Shown here piece by piece: positions 56,564 through 64,000 of a DNA stretch of 64,000 bases. A model generated the notes under the pieces. The model was not told the origin of the DNA and ran no database searches. It worked only from the letters and a program-made list of their open reading frames with translations. Position 1 is the stretch's first letter. Every line of letters starts with the position of its first letter. Source of the stretch: Plumapathes pennacea (lineage: Eukaryota; Cnidaria; Anthozoa; Antipatharia; Myriopathidae); assembly GCA_964036295.1 (NCBI GenBank), contig OZ038462.1, positions 15,221,264 through 15,285,263 of the forward strand. Reading direction: 5' to 3'. A program made the position numbers and the translations under genes.

Positions 56564-56827
56564 TCAAAGGTCCACAATGTCTGTAATGGGTGTCCCATAA
56601 TGCCGCCGGCGTCTATGATCTAGACAGCTTGTTGCTTGGTGCAATAATTTTTTACGGTACAACTCCGCAAAACAACCGTCCTTTCTGCTCAACAGCACTT
56701 GTGGTTCGTCGAACTCCACTATCTCTCCATCTTGTAACACCAAGATCCTGTCGTAATCCATGATAGTGTCCAACCGATGTGCTACGGTGATCACTGTGCA
56801 ATCCTGGAAACTTGTGCGAAGGGTCTC
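56564..56827 (-). CDS. Gene C exon 7
   Basis: 264 nt from GAGACCCTTCGC to TGA. It contains [20 protein letters not shown] and continues [20 protein letters not shown] to a final DIVDL. B has the same DNA further on, but out of frame. The terminal V-D-L could act as a hydrophobic PDZ ligand, as C-terminal motifs do in mammalian ABCC4; that is inference. Confidence 0.85.
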   Translation of the reverse strand, partial: ETLRTSFQDCTVITVAHRLDTIMDYDRILVLQDGEIVEFDEPQVLLSRKDGCFAELYRKKLLHQATSCLDHRRRRHYGTPITDIVDL

Positions 56828-57109
56828 CTGTAGTGAAGTGAATTTATTTACATTATCAAGCTAAATGCTTTCTAGTGAGCAAATTGACAGAACAATTCTG
56901 GCCTTTGTAAAATATGTAAACAGCTTCATCAAGCAAACCGTGTGACGTCACAATGAGCAAAACTCGCGTCAGTCTCCAGTACCTAAAGTTAGGCAATGTT
57001 TCAGAGGAAAAATATATATGTTCTGCGGTATCTTTTCAAATAACCAATAGCGTCTGAGATCATCTCGGTTAAAATTGTAAATGGAAAAAGAGATTAAATG
57101 TAAATTTAC

Positions 57110-57831
57110 CTGGATCAGACGGTCGGTCTTGTAGTCCACGTTCGCTGTTGCTTCGTCAAGTACGATGATCTTGCTTCTTTTTAGTAAAATACGAGCCAAG
57201 CAAAGCAGCTGCCTCTCACCCACACTAAAATTCAATCCACATTCTTGGACTTCGTAAAGGAACTGCTTTGGCAAATTCTTCACCTTCGTTGCTAAGTGCG
57301 CTTTTGCCAATGAATCCCATATTTCTTCATTGCTGTATTCTTCAAAAGGATCCAGGTTCATTCGCAAAGTGCCGGTGAACAGGACAGGATCTTGAGCAAT
57401 AACAGAAATGGCTTTGCGACAGGTCTGGATGTTGAGGCTCCTGATATCGACTCCGTCTATGACTATCTGACCTGCAAACTCCGGCATACGGAACAGAGCG
57501 GAAACAAGAGAGGACTTGCCTCCTCCTGTTCGTCCAACCACTCCGACTTTTTCGTGAGCTTTCACTGCAAAGGAAACATCTTTGAGGACCGTAGGACCCT
57601 CGGGATAGTATACCAGTGACAGGTTTTTAACTTCCAGTTTACCGCTCCAAGGCCAGTTTTCAGGGGGTTGCTTTTCATTTTGGTAACCAGGTTCCTGCTC
57701 CAGTTTGGTGTAGGTGATAACACGTTCCACTGCTGTCATCAAATTTTCTACTTCAGTACACATTCGTACACCATATCGCGTCGAAAAGGAGGCTGTTTGA
57801 AGAGCGTAGATAACTGATAATGCAGTCAAAC
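57110..57831 (-). CDS. Gene C exon 6 (NBD2)
   Basis: 722 nt, the same length and borders as B exon 6. Differences are scattered and mostly conservative (ASVD to ANVD, LYTGT to LFTGT), consistent with past purifying selection. Confidence 0.92.
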
Positions 57832-58044
57832 CTGTAAGAGAAAATGAGCTTAAACAGTTCATTCTTGAGATCTGAATTGGTATACTATTTGGACCAAACG
57901 TATGGTATTCCCGCACAGGATTAAAGTTATAAGTGTATGTTCAAGTTATGGATATGGAGATCAAGCCTTTTTAATGATGAATCCAGAGCGGTTGGAGGGA
58001 ACAAATTAAGAACGTACTGTGAATTCAAAACCAAATACTGAGTG

Positions 58045-58185
58045 TCCGGTCGCACTCGTAACTTTAATGACATTAATATCGACAGTTGCATCTTTTGAAG
58101 TGCAAACAGCGCTTGTCACCAGAAATATATGTCAGCAAGCTGCTACCATGCATTAAAGAGGCCGTCATATTGCTCTCGATGCTTT
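58045..58185. mobile_element. GGTCGCACT MITE, gene C intron copy
   Basis: GTCCGGTCGCACTCGTAAC opens a segment matching 27979-28150 of gene B intron 5. The right end is eroded. Confidence 0.6.
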
Positions 58186-58937
58186 GCTACCTAAGTAATG
58201 TCCAAAATACAGAACACTGTTTATGCCAGTCGCATCTAATTTAATTGTTAGACCTTCCTGGACCTGCCTGAATAACATATACATATGTCTACATTTGAGT
58301 GTTTTCAAATTAGGAAAACATCTGTATAACCTTTGTTGTTTAAATACTATACTATACATCTACTTATATTATTAGAGTAGGAAAACCTAGATGTGCAAAT
58401 CAATTGCATGTTTCTCTATAAAGTTGCTTCTTATACCTTACTGTAGGTCGAAAATTTATGCAACAAATTTGTGCTTTGGCATTTTATATGATTAGTAAGA
58501 AAAGCCGCACCAAAGAAACTTGTATCGGTATTTTCATAAGCCGGGTTCTAAACTCGTATAACAAATATAAATTAATATATATTATTAACCGAGTGTGAGG
58601 TCCTTATTGGGCCGAGAATATCGGATCGAGGTCTTTACAGTACCAATCCCGAGGTGTGGCATTGCCGATGACCATCGGCTTACACTTTGAACGGCCAACT
58701 GAAATTGATTTGGTTGCAAACCCCAAAACGGCCCATTTTTTTTCATTCAATTCTTCTTCATTCAATTAAACAACGGGTGCATTTAATTCAATGTACCAAA
58801 TGACTCCGACAATCCTACCATCGGTGTTTCTCTCATTTACCAAAGTGCTGTTGTTATTGTTTATCATGTAGGATTGATAAACAAGCAATGGTGGATCACA
58901 AACACAATCACATCACATCTACAATATGTAGACCTAC

Positions 58938-59074
58938 CTGGACCTGCCTGAGTAGCCATAGATGCATAAAACACGATTAATATGAATAAACCACAAAGAG
59001 CGTCTGTCTGTATATTCAACCATGCTGCACTTGATAATGAAAGGAACCAAATACAGTTATGGACATCCTGATGT
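58938..59074 (-). CDS. Gene C exon 5 (TMD2)
   Basis: 137 nt encoding CIWFLSLSSAAWLNIQTDAL and [19 protein letters not shown], with intact AG and GT borders. A small degenerate echo of the exon's 3' end (CCTGGACCTGCCTGA) lies at about 58258-58272. Confidence 0.88.
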
Positions 59075-59793
59075 CTGAAAAAATAGGAGATACAGTGCCA
59101 GTAAATACCTCTGATACATCCTGTAGTCGAACTAAATACATAGACTGTGTAACAGAAAACAAAGCAGAAGGATTCTCAGATGTAGGAATAATATTATATT
59201 ATAAAGTCCATGTCCTATTGTCAAATTAAATCTACAGCCTGGGTCAAACAGTTAAGTCGAGTGATTGCTTAGAAGCCCAAATATATAACCTAAGACAGGG
59301 GATGTTTAACTTCTCTTCAGTACAAGAATTGGGCCTTACACTTGCACATGCATGGCAATCATAATGTACAGTCATTTCACATAGTTAAAACCGTCAAATA
59401 CTTCTCTAACCAGGTTTTGACTCCATGACAAACATGCTGTATAGAGACTCTTGTGATATTAACGGTCCATAAAGTTACGACAGCTAAAAAGCAAAACTGC
59501 GTAGCTGTGTAGTTGATCCGGTGTCGGATTTAGACTAAAATTATGCCATACGACGGATCGCATGATCAAGACAGTATCAAATTTAAGGGAAATGCACAGA
59601 AGAGGAAAAATAAAATAGATTCAATAACTATATTTACTGCTAGTAGCAATCAGTTCGGCTACGGTCTGCAGTTTCATTTTGAGAACCGTCCTCCACTGTG
59701 GACCTTTTTCGCGGCGACGTTCTATTTCTTTACAGTGTGTGCCAAGAACGCAAAGGGTGTGGACGGTCGTTTAGTAAATAGTGGTAGGCTCAC

Positions 59794-60358
59794 CTGCAGA
59801 ATTGGTTAAAAGTCAACAATTCCATCTTCTGCACCTTGATCGTGGTCAGCCCCTCAACCGTGTCCGTGAAGTGGGAGAGCACAGGACTTTTGCTCACGGC
59901 CTCCAGACGTGCCAGATCTCGTGAAGATCTTAAGTAGAACCTCGCCACCAACACGACGGTTGTGAACAAAGGCACAGCTCCAAGAGCGATCCACGGGTTG
60001 AGCGCGATGGGAAGAAGGACAGAGCCGATAACATACAATACCGCCTGCATAGCATCCAGAAAATAGTCTGGAAGCCAGTCATCCATGATGTCAACGTCCT
60101 TTGAGAATCGGTTCAGAATGCGGCCGACAAGATTTGTGTCGTAGAACAAAACAGGGGCCCTGATTACAGAACCCAACATTCTCTTATGAAGGGTTTGTGA
60201 TGACTTGATGACAGCATAGTAGGAGAGGAATGCTCGCAATACCGACAGAACGACCACTCCTCCCACCAGTGCACCGTAGATCCTCATGTTGGCGTCTTGG
60301 TCTGATGGATTGCCACGTGTTGTCTTGAGAAGCCACCAGTCTGATATGACGAAGATAG
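59794..60358 (-). CDS. Gene C exon 4 (TMD2 first part)
   Basis: 565 nt, the same size as in B. It contains [40 protein letters not shown] and [20 protein letters not shown]. It remains open throughout. Confidence 0.9.
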
Positions 60359-60791
60359 CTGAATGGAGAAATCAAAGTTAGGTTTAAAATAGGGTCAGAA
60401 AGTAGAACTTGTGACATTTTCTAAGAATTATTTCCTGTCTGCCTTGCACAATGATGTGTCACGGAATCCTTTGATGTCAAAAATTCTACGACGTTCAGAG
60501 GGATTTTCTCTCATATTGTACTTTTTGCATTCGATAGCGTATACGACAAAACGAAGATTGGCCTCATAACAAGTACATTTTGCTATAAAAGTAGCAAGAA
60601 AACGGGTAATAGATGCACCAGCTACAAAAAGACCGGTTGATGTAAAGTCCAACGCTGCTCCTCGCATGTGTAAAACCCGCCCAATGCAAATGACCAAAAA
60701 CCATGGCCACCAATTTTAAAAATCACTTATAATGTCAATGCGTTGGTACTTCATTGGCGCAATAAGCATGGACTTCATCGCTTTACTCTAC

Positions 60792-62031
60792 CTTGAATAC
60801 AGCAGAACAGGACCATAAACATCAGAATAGTCGGGCTGCTCAAGCCTGCACGGAGGTATTCCCAATACAGTGATAAGGTGACCGACCCAGTCATCCTGTC
60901 CTCGCTCTTGATATCCAGTCCAGAGTCTCTCTCAGCCATGTTCTTCGGACGATTCTCTCTTGTTTGTTCAACAGCCTTTAATTCCTCTTCTCTATAATTG
61001 TCTATAACATCTAGAAGCCCTGCTTCAAGTAACTCTGGATAGGTTCCCTCTTGAACGATTGTGCCGTCTTTCAACACCACCAGTAGATCAGCACGTTTAA
61101 GAAACTGCGGCTGATGTGTGACTAGGACGCGAGTTTTGTCTGACAAAACTCCACAAATACACTTTTCGAAAATTTGTCTTCCCACCTTGGCGTCCACCGC
61201 ACTCAAAGGGTCATCTAGCAAGTAGATATCTGCGTTCGTGTAGACTGCACGTGCAAGGGCTACACGCGACTTCTGACCACCACTCAGCAAAACTCCACGC
61301 TCACCAATCATAGTCAGATCCCCATCTGGGAAAACTGCAATATCTGGCAACAACTGACATGCCTCGATCGTCATGTTGGAGCGCTTGAGATCCATTTCTA
61401 GACCAAATAGTATGTTTTCGCGTACAGTACCGGAAAATACCCATGGTTGTTGAGATATGTGGGCAATCTTTCCATAGCAGAAGATTTCTCCTCTGGAGAT
61501 TGGAAGCTCACCAAGGTCGGCCAGTAATAGGGAGGATTTTCCACTTCCCACTCTACCTGTCACGACAACTAGTTTTGATGGGGTTGCAGTAAAAGATACA
61601 TCACAAAGAGCAGGCAATTCGGAGTCACTATCTTTCCAGTGACACCATACCTGTTTAAAGACAACTTCAGCAGAACTTCTGCTTGTCTGTTCTTGTATTG
61701 TATCATTGGAATGCTGTAAATGCGCTTCGTAACTTTTACAAGAGTCCCTTTGATTGTTCTTTAGCATGAGCTTCTCACGAAAAGAACCCTCAATCCATTC
61801 TTCTGGTTCAAGCAATCGTTGAATTCTGTTGGCATTGCTATTTCGAATGTGATGACATGCATAAAACTCAACAAAGAAACGGTCAAGAAAGTGTTGTAAA
61901 AGTTCAGTTGAGTTCCTGTTGCTGCAAGAGTTCCGAGAGAAATAGCGACTGCTGCGGACTTGCAGGAAAGTGGTGACTGTTTCATGGCGGCTGAGATGAT
62001 ACTCTTGAGTCGAATGAAGTACAGTTCTCGT
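60792..62031 (-). pseudogene. Gene C exon 3 with 34-bp deletion
   Basis: 1240 nt versus 1274 in B. The segment encoding [12 protein letters not shown] in B is missing between CCAACA and GAATTCAACG. Upstream the correct frame reads [20 protein letters not shown]; downstream the NBD1 frame is intact. The long open frame through the whole exon is a chimera of a wrong frame and NBD1. Confidence 0.85.
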
Positions 62032-64000
62032 CTGAAACAATTAAATAACCAAATCATAAAACTCATGTGTATCTTACATCAGCCTATGGACGTTGTGTCT
62101 TCCTATTCTACAGACTGGAGTTTTATCAAGAATAAATAGGCGACAGTAGGAGGGAGAGAACCGAAACATAAGTTATAGCTAGGGTGTTTCGTATTTATAG
62201 TTTAGATTTGGTTGAGAAATGGTTCAAAAACAAAATGTTCCCGATTAATTATCCCCTAGGCTTGCAAGGAGTTAATCGAGACGGGTATCTATTCTTTATG
62301 ATTAAGGGAAAGTCCACTTAAAGATTGAGGGAAAGTCTACTGTGAAACACAACAATTATAGTACAGATGTCAAATATTCTCACGCGAAATTGGATACAGA
62401 AAAAAAAAAACATTTAAATTCTGGAAGTGATTTTAACAAAACCACACTTTGACAGAATTAACGATTCGCTCACCCGCCTGACATTTTCTTAAATTTATTG
62501 GATTGTGAGAGCAAAACCCGTACAGGCTAAAGCTTTCCAATCACTTGTTTTGACCTGTAATGGAACGGTAATGTAGTAGATTCGGGACTTACTTGTTAGC
62601 CATTTGTAATTTAATTATACATTTATAGACAAATGCGTCCGTTGTCGTCCTGGAACTGAGCATATGTTAACAGCAAAATTGTGCCGCCGAGGTTATCAGA
62701 TCGACTCTGTCGGATAGTTTTACTGGCAAACAAATTGTAGAAAACGAGCAGGCAGGTATGTTTCTTCTTTTAGCTTTTACACGACACTGATTTCGGAGAA
62801 ACTGTGCCCGTTGTGTCTTTTCCAGAAAAGGCCCAGAAGTGCAATGGGAAGTTTAAACGTTCCAGCTATTCACTGTTAAGATATGATGATGGGGGAAAAA
62901 GCTTTATATACAATCTGGGAAAATGACCGTTATGAAGAAGGAAAACATCCGAAGAAAAATTTACTTGCGACCTCAGCCGTCATTGACGACGAGTGCTGCA
63001 GATCTGTGGAAGGTTGTTTCACCCATGTGTTAAAATTCGCACACTTTCCAGGAAGAAAGTGGAAAGCGAACAATCGCCGTGAACAGTTATGACTAAAACC
63101 GTGCAAGAATCAAGTTTTGCAGACATGTTTGCTCGTCATGGCGCACTGTGAAGACTGTAAATGTACTTTCACAATGCACAAGAACACTCTTTATTAAAAA
63201 CCGGACCACGGATATTGGATTTCTAGGCTCTTGATTGGTTCCTTGGACATGGGGTTATTTAACAAATAAACCAGCTTCAAGCGTGCTCCGTTCAGAAATA
63301 AAGCACGCAGCAAGTGACGAGAGCACGAAAGAAGTGTAGTGTGTTTTCCCCACTTCTTGAGTGCTCTTGGCACTTGCTAAGTGCTTTATTTCTGAACGGA
63401 GCACGCTTGAAGCTGGTTTATTTGTTTTATAACACAGAACTTCAAAAATTTCAGAATAAAACTGTCTTTATTCATCAAAAATGTTGGAATGCTAACAGCG
63501 ATGAAAAACTAGATTCTCCTAAACGGCTTGGCGGTCCGAATTGCCAAGTCAGTACAGTTTCGCTTCAATTTTTCAACCAGACCGTCTGTTCTACAAAATT
63601 AGACAACATCTCACAGTAAAGAACTATATTTCCTGTAGAACTTTGGACTACAAGTACATGAAATAATACAGTCGGCTAGTGCATAAAATGCAAATTTGAA
63701 GGGAATCAACAAATGCTCCAACGGCCGACTCGAAAATTGTGTGAATGAAAACGTACCGATTTCTTGACTCTACCTCGTAGTACAATCATTTGAAGTCCGT
63801 CCGAAAATTCTTCAATAATTTTTTTCAGTCACATCGTTTCAGTTCAGTCAATTCTTTCTCTTGCATCACTACAAACACGTCTGTTCGTCTGTCTTCGCCG
63901 TTCATGTTCAGTGATTGCTCACGGCTGATCTTCTTCAACTGAATGATTTGCTCTCTCCTTCCTTGTTGGAGCATTCAACTTCATTCAAACATCCCACTGA
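62032..64000 (-). other. Gene C intron 2 or upstream sequence
   Basis: 62032-62830 parallels 36809-37640 (intron 2 of gene B). Beyond about 62870 the resemblance stops and no exon-2-like sequence follows before the window end. It contains a hairpin element at 63261-63426. Confidence 0.55.
63261..63426. repeat. Hairpin (foldback) element, 166 bp
   Basis: AACAAATAAACCAGCTTCAA and TTGAAGCTGGTTTATTTGTT are exact complements, continuing through GCGTGCTCCGTTCAGAAATA and beyond. The loop is near 63340-63350. Confidence 0.85.

Larger units (their letters stand above)
56564..62031 (-). pseudogene. ABCC4-like: ABCC4-like gene C, exons 3-7, frameshifted in exon 3
   Basis: Exons: 60792-62031, 59794-60358, 58938-59074, 57110-57831, 56564-56827, with the same splice sites and phases as gene B. 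Exons 1-2 are not in the window and would lie beyond 64000 if present. NBD1 ([36 protein letters not shown]) and NBD2 ([25 protein letters not shown]) keep all catalytic residues. Exon 3, however, lacks 34 bp after IAMPT (junction about 61827), so the TMD1 frame reaches a stop within about 25 codons. Either a recent pseudogene, an allele, or an assembly error. The C-terminus is about 20 residues longer than in B and ends ITDIVDL. Confidence 0.8.

Noticed and set aside
60775-62040. 421-aa continuous ORF over gene C exon 3
   Set aside because: Its first about 70 residues are a wrong-frame reading joined to NBD1 by the 34-bp deletion; the true TMD1 frame is the other one.

Overview
The window looks like nuclear DNA of a metazoan, most probably an anthozoan cnidarian such as a stony coral. 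Coding sequence is split by GT-AG introns. The host gene belongs to the animal ABCC4/MRP4 family, and most of the remaining DNA is repeats: a Penelope-like element with a GIY-YIG endonuclease, BEL/Pao and Ty3/gypsy LTR elements, an IS630-Tc1-mariner transposon, and many MITE and foldback elements. The phylum is inferred from this mix; nothing in the window proves it.

The host genes are a head-to-tail array of ABCC4-like transporters on the minus strand. Unit B (26607-40840) is complete: seven coding exons whose splice phases agree, predicting 1270 aa. Unit C (56564 to beyond 62031) has the same exons 3-7, but its exons 1-2 are not in the window and exon 3 carries a frame-breaking 34-bp deletion. 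Unit A shows only its first coding exon (13739-14275); none of its later exons lies in the 13.7 kb to the left. A kinase-like terminal exon lies at 47765-47916, beside a minisatellite built from its own splice-acceptor region.

Layout: 1-1.3 kb is one copy of a repeat whose inverted second copy (52.1-54.47 kb) was split by a 1225-bp foldback element. 1.3-2.8 kb holds hairpin elements and a long AT microsatellite. 2.8-12.2 kb is a Penelope-like element cut in two by a Gag-protease-only gypsy element with 4-bp target duplications. 12.2-15.7 kb holds hairpins and MITEs around exon 1 of gene A. 17.66-24.52 kb is a nearly intact BEL/Pao element with a 6-bp target duplication; its empty site survives in a related repeat near 45.0 kb. 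26.6-40.8 kb is gene B, whose intron 5 hosts a 3.8-kb Tc1-mariner-like transposon with a decayed transposase on one strand and a second, SHOCT-like gene on the other. 41.5-56.5 kb is intergenic repeat-rich DNA. 56.6-64 kb is gene C and its upstream intron.

The transporters would work as plasma-membrane ATP-driven exporters of organic anions or cyclic nucleotides, judging from the family. The paralogues are diverging: B has Asn in place of the NBD1 Walker B second carboxylate, C is frameshifted between TMD1 and NBD1, and their C-termini differ through a 4-nt indel. The other ORFs belong to selfish elements. No tRNA, rRNA or CRISPR array was seen. All exon limits come from reading splice consensus by eye and from B/C comparison.
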